Shown piece by piece: positions 46,827-58,131 of a stretch of DNA of 64,000 nt. How positions within the stretch are numbered: the first letter of the stretch is position 1; each line of letters begins with the position of its first letter. Below the pieces are notes generated by a model. It saw only the letters and a list, made by a program, of their open reading frames with translations, made no database searches and was not told the DNA's origin. A program made the translations under genes and the position numbers. The stretch is from Telopea speciosissima (taxonomy: Eukaryota > Streptophyta > Magnoliopsida > Proteales > Proteaceae): assembly GCF_018873765.1 (NCBI RefSeq), contig NC_057925.1:19665568-19729567 (forward strand), given 5' to 3'.

Positions 46827-47611
46827 TGTTGTGTCAAAAAATCGTCGAGCGATCTTGCGAGTGCCGTCACCTGCAAGTGGACCAAGGGGTCAACAGAGAG
46901 AACCGGTGTGGTTCCGGCCTAGGGCTCTCCGATGCCAAAGTTAGATCTCCTGAGCAAATAGATGAATAATAATTATTCAATATGAGTTTAGATGTCCCCA
47001 ATGGGGTTGTGTACCTTGCCTTTTATAGTAGTGTATGGCGGTGTGGAGAGTCCCAGTTTGATGGCGATTGTGCCATTGAGTGGATAGAGGCCCTGGATAA
47101 CGGGGCTCTATCCTGATTGGCCATCTCCCCGCAGGAGGGAGTGTCCTGGTGGTATCAAGATCCTTGTTGGATAGATACCTGCGTGTGGTGATAACGTCAT
47201 TGGTGCTTGAATCCATCTGGGTGACGTGACTTCTAAGCGGTGGCCTAGAGTCCTGGTGCTGACATGAGTCTGCAATGACACGATCGGGTCATAGACGAGT
47301 GGCCCCGGTGTCCATATACATCACGTCCGCATCCACGATGCTGAGCCTGGGTGCAGGCCCACCTGGGTGAGAGGCCGCGCCTGGGTGGGGCCACGCCTGG
47401 GTGAGGCCGCGCCTGGATGCAGGCCTCGCCTGGGTGTAGGTTGTGCCTGGGTGAGGCCACGCTTGGGTGCAGGCCGCGCCTGGGTGAGGCCGCGCCTGGG
47501 TGCTGGCCGCGCCCGGGTGGGACCCCCGATTCGTTCTCCTTGGTTCTGGAGCGGGTCGCCCTGTGACACATGGCGGCCGTTGATTGGTCCGGTGAATGTT
47601 GGATGTATCAT
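46827..47611 (-). repeat. Gypsy 3' LTR
   Basis: On the plus strand it starts TGTTGTGTCAA and ends GGATGTATCA. It is a close match to 57203-57969. It contains a GC-rich tandem block, 47336-47525, of GCCGCGCCTGGGTGAG-type units, slightly longer than in the other LTR. This accounts for most of the 18-bp length difference. Confidence 0.92.
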
Positions 47612-47627
47612 TTGGCCCCCACTCTCA
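47612..47627 (-). promoter_or_regulatory. Gypsy polypurine tract
   Basis: The minus strand reads GAGAGTGGGGGCCAAA directly against the 3' LTR, the usual place and composition for the plus-strand primer. Confidence 0.8.
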
Positions 47628-48184
47628 TGAGATAGGATGTCCAAGAGAGTAGATGCCTTTACATAGTGAGGAGTCCACTGCGAATAAACTTTCTTTGTGG
47701 GGCTTGCCTGTAAATCTATTAGTGAGGTAGGAGAGGTTGGGGGTTCAAACCTTTCCTCCTACACTTTTTCTTCTTTTGCTTTTTGTAGATATATGTTCCT
47801 CTCCTTCACTTTCTCTTCTTTCACTTCTCCTTTCTCTTTCTTACTTTTTGTCTCCCATTTTGCTCTTCTTTAATTTCCCCTTTGCATTCCACTTTTTATC
47901 TTTTGTCCTCTTTTTGGTGGCCACCATGTGCTTGTCTTTGGGTCACCTAGACTAGTATCCATTTTGCTTGATTTTGGGTCCTTGTGTTTGCTTTGTGCTC
48001 ACTTGGTGCCTTGTTTGCTTGGAGGGCTTGAGTGGTGCTTGGCTTGAGTGCCTTGCCTCTGGTGGTCTCTGTCACTTGATCCTGCCAGTGGTGTGGCCGC
48101 GTCGTGTGCCTGCCTCCTCATGCGATTGCCTTCCCCCTGAGGTAAGTTCGACCCCTTCTTCTTTCTTTTTTTTTTTTATTTTTT

Positions 48185-48380
48185 ATGCAGGGCTGCGCCT
48201 AGGGTGGCCGCGCCTAGGGTGGCCGCACCTGGGTGGCAGCGCCTGCAGGCGTGGGGCGGCGCTTGGGGTGGCCGCGCCTGCGGGAGTGAGGTCGCTTAGT
48301 CGTCGTGCCTGCGTGAGGCCGCGCCTGGGTGGCCGCCACCTGCGGGTGTGAGGCTGCGCCTATGGTGGCCGCGGCGTGGG
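48185..48380. repeat. GC-rich tandem block related to the LTR repeats
   Basis: Repeats of GGCCGCGCCT(A/G)GGGTG-type words match the GC-rich blocks in both LTRs (47336-47525 and 57715-57865). Here they lie just upstream of the antisense ORF, after a TTATGCAG acceptor-like site. Confidence 0.75.
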
Positions 48381-48528
48381 TGTGATGGACCCTCATGTTT
48401 CTTCACTTTTCTTCTTCTTGTCTGTGATGGATCTGCTGTTTATACTTTGCAGGTGGCCTTCATTTCATTTTTCTTGCTAGCTTCTCGTCTGGGAGATCGC
48501 TTTCTCGAGTAAGTAGTCCATTCCTCTC

Positions 48529-50683
48529 TTGTCGTTCATGTCATTTCCGGGTGACTTTGGCCCTGCTTCAGTCGGGGTTGGATCTCCAGAGGAGCGTTCC
48601 CCAGGATTGCCTTCTTCTATGGGTACTCCATCCTCTATACCCTCCCCCAGTGCTATTGATGGAGGTGTGGGACCTTCTAGTGTCTCTGGTCCCAGTAGGG
48701 ATCGTAGGCCCTCTGGGGCGGCATCCTCAGTCGTCGGTCCTGCTGATAGGTTGGGCCATGTTGCTAGCATCTTGTCACCTTCTGACTTGGTCTCCCTCCG
48801 TGAGGAGTTCCATATTCCCGCTGAGGTCATGTTGCGCACTCCTGGACCTGGCTAGTATGCCTTCTCTCACCGTGCAGATGAGATCTGTCTCTACCGTTCC
48901 TTTTTTCTCCAGGGCCTTCGCCTTCCTATCCCTCGCTTTGTCGAGTTGGTGTTAGAGCATTGGCACCTCACCCCTGGGCAGGTGTTGCCCAATTCTTGGA
49001 GGGTGATCTTGGGTTTCTATGTCTTTTTCGCCCGCCTGGGGAGTGCCACTACTGTTCCCCTGTTCTCCCACTTTTATCTGTTGAAGAAACAGAATCATGG
49101 ATGTTATCACTTTGCTCACCGCGTGCTCAAGGGGCCCTATGCCTCTGTGGAGCTTCTCACGAGGATCACTAGCAATGTGAAGTATTAGAGGGATCGCTTC
49201 TTTTTTGCCATGGTCCCCCGATGCCCACTACGGACTGTTAGGGAAGTCATTGACCTCAAGAGAGTCAATCAGGGGCTTGAGCTGAGTGATTTTGAGGGTG
49301 ACTCCCTCAAGCTGTGCCTGGGTCACGATCCATTCCACGTCTAGGAGTTAGACTCGGAGGCCTTCCTGTCCCTCTGGAAGCTGAGTCCTGGTAAGAGCAC
49401 TGTCTTTTGTACTTGATTGGCATGTTTGTATTTGAATATATATGTCATCTGACCGGTTGGGCGGTCTATGCAGTGGATATGCGTCTGGACTTCAGTTTGC
49501 TCCGTGGCAATCTGTTGAGGAAGGCCACTTCTCAGGGTGGTCCATCTGCTGGAGTGATCGATGTTGGTGGTCCTTCTGCGCCTGTGGCTATTGGAGCAAA
49601 GCGGAAGGGTGGTCCAGGACATGCCCATGTGATGAGCTCTGTTGTACGTGTCCTCCTTCCCCGTACTTCTCCTGATGATGATGGCGTTTCGGGCTCTGTG
49701 CCTCTGCCTCCATCTGTCGCCCCTTTCGGGTCTTCTGCATTGCCCCTCTCCAAGGGGAAAGGCATGAGTTCCTCTGGTGGTACTACCACTGATCTTCCCG
49801 TGATGGATGAGTCCCTGGTGATCACCTTGGGCGTGCCGGAGGGCTCAACCTTGGCTGGAGCCGGTGTGTCGCGGGAGTGGGTGGACAGGGGTAGGGTCCC
49901 TACCGCTAGGGTGGCCTTGCAAAGGCTTAGCAATGCGTGTCTGGCCCAGACTCTCTACCATGATATGGCTTCAGTGAGTTATCCCTTTTTTGTCTCGTCA
50001 TGTTCGCTGCTCCACTTATGCTTAGAGTGTTTTATCGCTTGCCATGTTGATTGTAGGTCCATCACCGTGTTGTTGAGGCGGTGCTTCGATTGGAGAGTCA
50101 CGCTTCTCACGAGGTGCAGATACAGCGTACCCTGCATGATGTGGAGAGGGAGCTCCAGGGATAGATCGATGCCCGTGAGAGGGCCGAGGTTGACGCGCAG
50201 AGGGCATCGGGGGAGCTCGCGGTGGCGTTCGAAAGGCTCCTGGAGGTGTTTGAGGAGCTTCGTGTGACCTCTGCTGGTGCTACCGAGAGCTCGGCTAGGG
50301 TTCTTGCCTTAGAGGAGGAGCTTCATTCGTTGAGGGGGAGTCATGAGGCGGAGCTGGCATCTATAGGTGAATGAGCTGTGGCTGAGTTCCAGGCATCCTC
50401 AGCGTTCTCGATGCTGTATCAGGCGCAGCTTCAGCCTACCTATGAGGGAGGGGTCCGAGACTTAGCCGCTTGTGTCCTGGAGGTGACCCCCGATTATGAC
50501 TTCTCTGTCTTGGGGTTCTCTGAGTTTACTGCGGTGCTTCCTGGTGTAGCGGTGGTGGAGAGCATTCCAATGTCAGAGGTGGAGGCTGCCCTACCTGAGG
50601 GGGGTGCTGCTACGCGTCTTCTTGAGGTGGACATGATGTCTCTTGCTGGGTCAGAGGTGACCCACCCCTCTGTGGTCCCTTGA
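48529..50683 (+). pseudogene. Antisense extra ORF of the Tat element (putative gypsy-type transposon domain, coiled coil)
   Basis: It lies on the opposite strand to gag-pol, between pol and the 3' LTR. Exon 1 (48529-49390) has a Ser/Pro/Gly-rich N terminus, then the conserved domain of the putative gypsy-type transposon family: GLRLPIPRFVELVLEHWHLT, GQVLPNSWRVILGFYVFFAR and YHFAHRVLKGPY. TAG stops at 48853, 49186 and about 49342 interrupt it. Donor CTGGTAAG (about 49391) and acceptor CTATGCAG (49474) lead to exon 2, 49475-49974. Donor TCAGTGAG and acceptor GATTGTAG (50056) lead to exon 3, 50057-50683, a Glu/Leu-rich coiled coil (LESHASHEVQIQRTLHDVER, ALEEELHSLRGSHEAELAS) with stops near 50162 and 50372. 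It ends TGA after HPSVVP. Function is unknown in all such elements. An upstream non-coding exon may start before 48135 (GAGGTAAGT). Confidence 0.8.
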
Positions 50684-50869
50684 CCCTACGGTCGTACCGA
50701 TCTTGTAGACGTCTTGACCTTTTTTCTTTTTGAACTTGAGTTGTAACTATTATGACTTCTCTATGTGATCGTTGTTGCTTTTCTTTGATTGCATTGTCTC
50801 TTGGTGGTTGTTTGCGCATTGATGCCCTGTGACCCTTGATAGTCGAGGGATTTTGGTAGTGGCATTGCG

Positions 50870-51790
50870 CCTTGGTGGTCATCGAAGCTTGGTGGCTTAG
50901 CACCTTAAGCATAGAGCCTCAGTGGTGGCATGACGCCTTAGGCATAAAGCCTCGGTGGTGGCATAATGCCTTAAGCATAGAGCCTCAGTGGTGGCATAAC
51001 GCCTTAGGCATAAACCCTCGATGGTGGCATGACGCCTTAGGCATGAAGCCTCAGTGATGGTATGACGCCTTAGGCATGGAGCCTCGGTGGTGGCATGACG
51101 CCTTAGGCATGAAGCCTCAGTGGTGATATGACACCTTAGGCATGAAGCCTCAGTGGTAGCATGACGCCTTAGGCATGGAGCCTCAGTGGTGGCATGACGC
51201 CTTAGGCATGAAGCCTCGGTGGTGGCATGACGCCTTAGGCATGAAGCCTCAGTGGTGGCATGACGCCTTAGGCATGAAGCCTCAGTGGTGGCATGTTGCC
51301 TTAGGCATAAACCCTCGATGGTGGCATGACGCCTTAGGCATGAAGCCTCAGTGATGGTATGACGCCTTAGGCATGGAGCCTCGGTGGTGGCATGACGCCT
51401 TAGGCATGAAGCCTCAGTGATGGTATGATGCCTTAGGCATGGAGCCTCGGTGGTGGCATGACGCCTTAGGCATGAAGCCTCAGTGGTGGTATGACACCTT
51501 AGGCATGAAGCCTCAGTGGTAGCATGACGCCTTAGGCATGGAGCCTTGGTGGTGGCATGACGCCTTAGGCATGAAGCCTCAGTGGTGGCATGAAGCCTCA
51601 GTGGTGGCATGTTGCCTTAGGCATAAAGCCTCGATGGTGGCATGACGCCTTAGGCATGAAGCCTCAGTGGTGGCATGACGCCTTAGGCATAAAGCCTCAG
51701 TGGTGGTATGTTGCCTTAGGCATAAAGCCTCAGTGGTGGCATGTTGCCTTAGGCATAAAGCCTCCATGGTGGTGTAACACCTTGGTGTAG
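50870..51790. repeat. 33-bp minisatellite, about 27 copies, inside the gypsy element
   Basis: The unit is of the type CCTTAGGCATGAAGCCTCAGTGGTGGCATGACG, split for reading into CCTTAGGCATGAAGCC and TCAGTGGTGGCATGACG. It is repeated head to tail with point variation and one short truncated copy near 51590. Since 33 is a multiple of 3, the array gives 11-residue periodic frames on both strands: a 237-codon minus-strand frame at 50897-51610 (LRRHATTEASC) and shorter plus-strand frames (WWHDALGMKPQ). It lies just after the stop of the antisense ORF and before the end of pol. Confidence 0.95.
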
Positions 51791-52174
51791 TGGTAGTGAT
51801 TCGATTGAGTGGTAGAAGAAGACAAGTATTCCTGAAACACCTCTTTATTTTGAATGAAAATTTTTAAATTGCCCTTGAAACAGTGATGTCGTCTCATCGC
51901 ATCTGCTGCTGTTGCTACTCATGTTGTTACCACTACCACTCTTGCTACTACTTGACAAAGCTACTATCGATGGAGCTGTTTGCTTCTACTGGTAATACTT
52001 CTTCAGGTGTTCTGAGTTCCATGTACGGTCTACCTTCTTGCCCCCTGGAGTCTTCAAGCGGTAGGTCCCTGGACGTATCTGCTTGGAGACTATGTAAGGT
52101 CCTTCCCAGTTGGCTGACAGCTTCCCTGCCTTCTGTGGCTGTGATGCACTTGCCCTCCGTAGGACTAGATCTCC

Positions 52175-53520
52175 CTAGTGGAATAGCCTTTCCTTGACCC
52201 TAGCATTATAGTATCTGGCCGTACGTTGTTGGTAGGCGACGTTCCTTAGTAGTGCTCTCTCACGGACCTCATCTATAAAGTCTAGGTTCGCCCGTAGTTC
52301 GTTGATATAGGTACGTTCGTTGAAGTGCAGAACCCTATGGGACATGGCGCAAACCTCTACTAGCATCAATGCTTCAGTGCCATATGCTAGGCGGAATGGG
52401 CTCTCTCTTGTGGGTGTTCGTACTGTAGTTCGGTACGCCCACAGGACCCTTGGTAGCTCTTCGACCCATTTTCCTTTGGCTCCCTCTAACCTTTTCTTGA
52501 CTCCTTCCAGTAGTGTTCTGTTGGTGACCTCCACCTGACCATTGGCCTATGGGTATGCTACCGATATAGGCCAATAGTAGATGTTGTAGTTGTGACAGAA
52601 TGCTTGGAATTTGGGGTTGTTGAATTGTTTGCCATTGTCTGAGACGAGGATCTGTGGTACCCCAAACCTGTAAATGACGTCGTCGCGGACGAACTTCTCC
52701 ATCTCTGTCTCTGTTATCTTGGCCAAGGGTTTAGCTACGACCCACTTAGTAAAGTAGTCAATCGCGACGACCAGGTACTTTCTATTTCCCGGTGCTGCTG
52801 TGAAGTTGCCTAAGATGTCCAGTCCCCACATGGTAAAAGGGATGGGATTGAGGATTGATGTCAGCTTGGTGGCGGGTAGATAGGGTACTGGGGCGAACAA
52901 CTGACATTGCTCGCACTTCTTGGCATATTGGATGGCCTCCTCTTGCATTCGTCGCCAGTATAGTCCCTGGCAGAGGATTTTGTAGGCTAGGGCTCATCCC
53001 CCCATGTGGCTTCCACATATCCCCTCATGGACTTCTGCTAGGGCGTACTCTGCCCCCTTGGGTTCTAGGCACCGGAGTAGTGGTGCTGTTGCCCCTCGCT
53101 TGTACAGTACCCCATTTAGGATGGTGTACTTTGTAGCTCTCATCCTGATCTTCCTTGCCTCGGCCTTGTCTTTAGGTAAGACGTCGTTCTGGAGGTAGTT
53201 GAGTAGAGGGTCCATCCAGCTAGGTCCCTCCTCGATTTCGTTAACATGTTTTTCCTTATACGTTGGCTCATGCAGGATCTCAACATAGACTGCGCTAGCC
53301 AAATTTTGGAGTTTCTCATTGGCTAGCCTGGATAGGGTGTCGGCGGCGACGTTCTCGTCCCTAGGAACTTGAACCATCTAGAACTTCATGAAACCCTCGA
53401 TCAATGCTTGAGCACATGCTAGGTATGATGCCATCCTATCATCTTTTGCATCGTACTCTCCATTCACCTGATTCACCATAAGCTGGGAGTTGCTCTGGGT
53501 GGATAGGTGTGTGACTTGGA
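52175..53520 (-). pseudogene. Gypsy pol, second part: archaeal-type RNase H remnant and integrase
   Basis: From about 53515 the minus strand reads LSTQSNSQLMVNQVNGEYDA and VQVPRDENVAADTLSRLA, the C-terminal half of the extra RNase H of Tat elements; its N-terminal half is missing. Then comes the integrase: an HHCC zinc region (HEGICGSHMGG, a TGA stop at about 52993, then CEQCQLFAP) and the core with DYFTKWVVAKPL, VSDNGKQFNN and NGQVEVTNR (Asp, Asp, Glu). A TAG stop at about 52545 comes just before ANGQVE. The C-terminal part has VLWAYRTTVRTPTRESPFRL. The frame ends at 52175 inside what is normally the integrase C terminus. Confidence 0.88.
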
Positions 53521-55356
53521 TGCATAGGCTACCTTCTCGATCCTAGTGTACCTGGTCTCTGCATCGACCAGAACATGGCTGACGTAGTAGATAGGCCTCT
53601 GGACTTTGTCTTCTTCCTTCAGCAGTACTGCGCTGACCTCCACAGGGGTGGCGGCCAGGTAGAGCTGCAACTCTTCGTTAGGTTCTGGTCGCCCAAGCAG
53701 TGGTGGGTTCTCTAGGTACTCCTTCAATTCTTTGAAAGCCTTCTGGCACTCTTCCGTCCATGTGAAATCTTTAGGGCTTCGAAGGTTCTTCAATGTTTTG
53801 AAGAATGGTAAGCACTTATCACCTGATTGTGACATGAACCTGGAAAGGGCGGCGACCCTTCCATTCAACCTCTGCACTTTCCTGATCGTCCGAGGAGGTG
53901 CCATCTCTTGGATGGCCTTGATCTTGGATGGGTTGGCTTCTATTCCACGTACTGAGACCATGAACCCCAAGAATTTTCCTGACGTTACACCGAAGACGCA
54001 CTTTACAGGGTTCAGCTTCATCTGGTTCCTCCTCAGTACTGTGAATGCTTCCTCTAAGTCGGTCAGGTGTTGGTTGGCGTGGATGCTTTTCATGAGCATG
54101 TCATCCACATATACCTCCATGTTGCACCCGATCTGCTCCTCGAACATCTTGTTGACCATCCTCTGATAGGTGGTCCCTGCATTCTTCAACCCGAGCGACA
54201 TGACGTTGTAGCAGTAGTTCTCTTTGTCCGTCCGAAATGCGGTGTAGGACTCATTACCCTCATGCATGAGGATCTGGTTGTATCCGGAGTAGGCATCCAT
54301 GAACCTCAGCATCTCATGGCCGGCGGTGGCGTCGATCAGTAGGTCGATCCTAGACATTGGGTACTCATCTTTTGGGCATGCCTTGTTCAAGTCGGTGTAG
54401 TCGACGCACATCCTCCACTTCCCACTTGGCATTGGTACCATGACCACGTTTGCGAGCCAGGTTGGGAACTTCTCCTTTCTGATGAACCCTGATTGGCTTA
54501 ACTTCTCGACCTCTTCCTTGATTGCTGCTTGTCGGTCGAGGGAGAAGTTACGCCGCTTCTGTTGAATGGGCTTCCTGGTTGGGTCGACATGTAGTCGGTG
54601 TTCCGTTATGGAATGTGGTATTCCCGACATGTTGGAGGTCAACCATGCAAAGACATCCATGTTTGCTTGGAGGAGGTGTCCAAGCCCTTCTTTCTGTTCC
54701 TTGCTTAGAAGCGAGCCGACCTGAACGACCTTGGAGGGGTCGTCCTGGCTAAGGGGCCATGGGATGAGGTCTTCCACTGGTCTTCCCCTTCTCTCTGTCA
54801 GTTCATCTCTCTGGTCACTGACCATGTTCTCTAGGCAGAGTGCCATTCCACGGGTATTACCATTGTTCTTTTTCATGAAGGTGGCATAGCACTCCCTTGC
54901 TTTCTTCTGATCTCCTCGGACTTCGCCTACCCCATTCTCGGTGGGGAACTTCATCTTCAGGTGAAGTGGCCATATGACTCCTCTAAGGGCTGTCAGAGAT
55001 GGTCGCCCTAGGAGGCCGTTGAAGGACACCACAGACTTGACTACCATGAAATTCACCATGATAGTCACTTTTCGAGGGTGTACCCCAAAGGTGACAAGTA
55101 GTTCTATGGTACCTCTAATGGAGGCGGTGGCACCTGAGAATCTATGGAGGTAAGTGGGCTCTGGTTTGAGTTGATCGTCCCCGAACCCGAACTGTCGATA
55201 AGCGTCCAAGGAGAGTACGTTAATAGGTGCCCCTGTGTCTATCAGTACCCTGTGTACAGATCGGTTGGCTACCTCCACCTGTACTATCAGGGCATCTTCA
55301 TATGGGAAGTTTAGTCCTTCCAGGTCTTCATCCGAGAAGGCCTGAGCGGTTGTCAC
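53473..55356 (-). pseudogene. Gypsy pol, first part: protease, reverse transcriptase, RNase H
   Basis: A long open frame of 627 codons. The protease has VLIDTGAPINVL. RT has WRMCVDYTDLNKACPKDEYP, FMDAYSGYNQILMHEGN and the active site YVDD at 54100-54111. A connection region and RNase H follow (PIYYVSHVLVDAETRY). The frame ends just after EKVAYAS, where a deletion joins it, out of frame, to the second RNase H. It overlaps gag by 29 bp in another frame. The usual linker between the gag knuckle and the protease is absent, suggesting a further small deletion. The RT domain looks intact. Confidence 0.92.
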
Positions 55357-57136
55357 GTCTCCCCTTCACATACTTGTTCAAGCTTCCTGCTCTTACAAGT
55401 TGTTCTATCTCTCTCTTCAGTTGATAGCACTCCTCTGTGTCGTGCCCATTCTCTTTATGGAAGAGGCAATACTTGTTAGGGTTTCGCTTCTCTGGTCCTG
55501 CAAGCATGGGTTGTGGCCAATGGAGTAGGTCACGATCTTGGATCTGCATGAGTATCTGGGACCTGGTGGTGTTTAGTGGTGTGAACTCATGGGTGCTTGC
55601 CCTCTCACTTCTCTCTGGGCTACGGCCTATCCTCCCAGATGGGCGGTCGCTCTTCTCTTGTCGACGCTCTGTCCTCGACCTCTTACCCTCTGTGCAATCA
55701 TCAGGTGCTGACCTCTTGTTGTCCTGTGACTTGGCCTCGATTATTTTTGTTCTAGCTTGTAGTACCTCGGCCATATTTGCAAACTCATTGCACCGCTCTA
55801 GGAGCTCTTTCATAGTCCTGGTCTCATTACGTGCCAGGTCCTTGATCAGGTCTAGATCCCTGATGCCTCTTGCTAGGGTTGCATGCTGTGTCTGGTCATC
55901 CAAGTCTCGAACCTCCAGGGACTCCTTGGTGAACCTGCTAACGTACTCCCTGAGAGATTCCCCAGGGTTCTGTACCACGTTCAGTAGATTGACGGTGGTC
56001 TTCTTCTGCTTGACACTGCTTTGGAAGCGAGTGATGAACTGTTTGCATAGCTCTACGAACGAGCATATAGATCTCGATCGTAGCCTGGAGAACCATGGTG
56101 TGGCTGCTCCCTTGAGGGATGTAGGGAATGCCCGACAGGAGACCATGTTCGACCCACCATACAGCGTCATCATGCCATTAAAGCAGTTGATGTGGTCATT
56201 AGGGTCAGTGGTACCGCTGTAAAGTTCAAAGGTGGGTAGTCGAAACCTGGAAGGTAGCGTGGTTGACATGATCTCTGCCGAGAATGGGTGTTGTCCAGGT
56301 ATGGAATGTGTCTCACCTTTGGTCTGCTTCTTCAACCCTTCCATCTTCTCATCCAAGTTGAGGAGTCTTCGATCGAGCTCCTCGTCCCGTGTCTGTCCCT
56401 CACACCTGGCCAGACGTTCACTGCGACCCCATTCACGCTCTCTCCTGGATGTCCCCTCCCGCCTTGAGTGTTGGCTGGATGGTGAATGGTCACGCTGTGA
56501 TGAACCCTGTCGTGAAGGTGAGGGGCTTTCCTCTCTGTAGGTCCGGTTTTGTCGTGGTATGTGACCTTCTTCAAGTCTTCCGTTGAACACAGACCTCCGG
56601 ACCGATCTCTGGGGGCTAGACACCCTCGCCCTGGGTGTTGGCGTCCTCCCACGTTCTGACCGTGGTGAGAGGTCTCTTGTTCTCCTGGGATGCTGGGAAG
56701 GCTCCCCCCACTGCGGAGTGGGGGTTGCCCGCTGCGCAAGTCTCTCTGATCTCACGCCCCTGGGAGATGATCTCCTAGGGTTTAACTCTTGTCGAGGTAC
56801 GGACTCCACCCTTGCTGATGGCAAAGTCCTTCGACGGTGAGATGTCGCACGCTGTGTTAAGTATTCTCGAAAGAATCATTGTTCATCGAGGATCTGTCGT
56901 TGCAGGTCGTTGATCTGACCCACAGTGGCTGGAGCATTGGGGTCAGGTATCACCTCCACCACCACATCCTCTGCCTCGTCATTATTGGGCTCGTCGACCA
57001 CAAACTGGTCGCTAAGGGGGATCTCTTCCTCCAGAGGGACATGGTCCTGGTCATTGGCTCTGCGGCGAGAGCACTCTGGGGGTGGTGATCCATTCCTTGC
57101 TCCGTTGTTGGTGGTGGTAGTTTTCCTTCGTGCCAT
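55328..57136 (-). pseudogene. Gypsy gag, one internal stop
   Basis: The start at 57136 (MARRKTTTTNNGARNGSPPP) lies 66 bp after the 5' LTR. The same frame continues past a TGA at 56876-56878 (probably CGA to TGA) to 55328. After an Arg/Ser-rich region (HSRREGTSRREREWGRSERL), the Retrotrans_gag domain follows: LPTFELYSGTTDPNDHINCF, GAATPWFSRLRSRSICSFVE and NPGESLREYVSRFTKE. It ends with a CCHC-like motif (CLFHKENGHDTEECYQLK). The product would coat the RNA in virus-like particles. Only one nonsense change separates it from an open frame. Confidence 0.9.
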
Positions 57137-57182
57137 TGAATGAATATGGAAGCGAGCTAGTAGCTGTAATGGCTAGCGTCCT

Positions 57183-57200
57183 TCCCACAGACGGCGCCAA
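57183..57200 (-). promoter_or_regulatory. Gypsy primer-binding site
   Basis: The minus strand reads TTGGCGCCGTCTGTGGG a few bases after the 5' LTR. TGGCGCC matches the complement of a tRNA acceptor end with CCA and is the usual PBS wording in plant Tat elements. The exact tRNA is not decided here. Confidence 0.75.
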
Positions 57201-57202
57201 TC

Positions 57203-57969
57203 TATTGCGTCAAGAAATCGTTGAGCGGTCCTGCGAGTGCCGTCACTTACAAGTGGACCAAGGGGTCAACAGAGAGAACCGGTGTGGTTCCGGCCTAGGG
57301 CTCTCCGATGCCAAAGTTAGATCTCCTGAGCAAATAGATGAATAGTGATTATTCAATATGAGTTTAGATGTCCCCAATGGGGTTGTGTACCTTGCCTTTT
57401 ATAGTAGTGTATGGCGGTGTAGAGAGTCCTAGTTTGATGGCGATTGTGCAGTTGAGTGGATAGAGGCCCTGGATAACGGGGCTCTATGCTGATTGGTCAT
57501 CTTCCCGCGGGAGGGAGTGTCCTAGTGGTATCAAGATCCTTGTTGGATAGATACCCGCGTGTGGTGATAACGTCATTGGTGCTTGAATCCGTCTGGGTGA
57601 CGTGACTTCTAAGCGGTGGCCTAGAGTCCTGGTGGTGACATGAGTCTGCAGTGACACGATTGGGTCATAGACGAGTGGCCCCGGTGTCCGTGTACATCAC
57701 GTCCTCGTCCACGATGTCGCGCCTGGATGCAGGCCCGCCTGGGTGAGAGGCCGCTCCTGGGTGTAGGCCGCGCCTGGGTGAGGCCACGCCTGGGTGCAGG
57801 CCGCGCCTGGGTGAGGCCGCGCCTAGGTGAGGCCGCGCCTGGTGGAGGCCACGCCTGGGTGCTGGCCGCACCCAGGTGGGACCCCCGGTTCGTTCTCCTT
57901 GGTTCTGGAGTGGGTCGCCCTGTGACACGTGGCGGCCGCTGATTGGTCCGATGAATCTTGGATGTATCA
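57203..57969 (-). repeat. Gypsy 5' LTR
   Basis: About 767 bp, matching 46827-47611. On the plus strand it begins TATTGCGTCAAG (TG to TA change at the very end) and ends GGATGTATCA. It includes the GC-rich block at 57715-57865. Differences between the two LTRs are scattered and modest, so the insertion is not very old. Confidence 0.92.
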
Positions 57970-58131
57970 GGGCCCATCACAGTCTGATTCCTTATTCAAG
58001 TAGACTTATATTAGAACATATATTAGAGTTATAGAATATACCCAACAAATATTTGTTGATGGATTTTGCTTCTTAGGGTGAAAAAAAAATTCTAAGTCTG
58101 ATGGGTATGTTGTTCATGATTTGCTGCAAGA

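Larger units (their letters stand above)
46827..57969 (-). mobile_element. Full-length Ty3/gypsy retrotransposon, Tat lineage, GGGCC target duplication
   Basis: 11.1 kb, transcribed on the minus strand. LTRs are at 57203-57969 (5') and 46827-47611 (3'). GGGCC flanks both sides (46822-46826 and 57970-57974). Order on the minus strand: 5' LTR, PBS, gag, protease, RT, RNase H, part of a second (archaeal-type) RNase H, integrase, 33-bp minisatellite, an antisense extra ORF, polypurine tract, 3' LTR. The second RNase H, with phrases such as VPRDENVAADTLSRLA, and an extra ORF between pol and the 3' LTR on the opposite strand are marks of the Tat lineage. Confidence 0.93.

Noticed and set aside
47245-47644. 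Arg/Pro-rich ORFs in the gypsy LTRs (also 57621-57980)
   Set aside because: They are GC-rich LTR tandem repeats read in several frames.
50897-51610. 237-codon minus-strand ORF as a repeat protein
   Set aside because: It is the minisatellite read in one frame. Both strands are open because the unit length is a multiple of three; there is no start context or domain.
50870-51790. A CRISPR-like repeat array
   Set aside because: The 33-bp units are directly adjacent with no unique spacers, and this is plant nuclear DNA inside a retrotransposon. It is a minisatellite.
53732-56840. Plus-strand ORFs opposite gypsy gag-pol (for example 55437-56222)
   Set aside because: Antisense shadows of gag-pol with no domain. 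The only supported plus-strand gene in the element is at 48529-50683.
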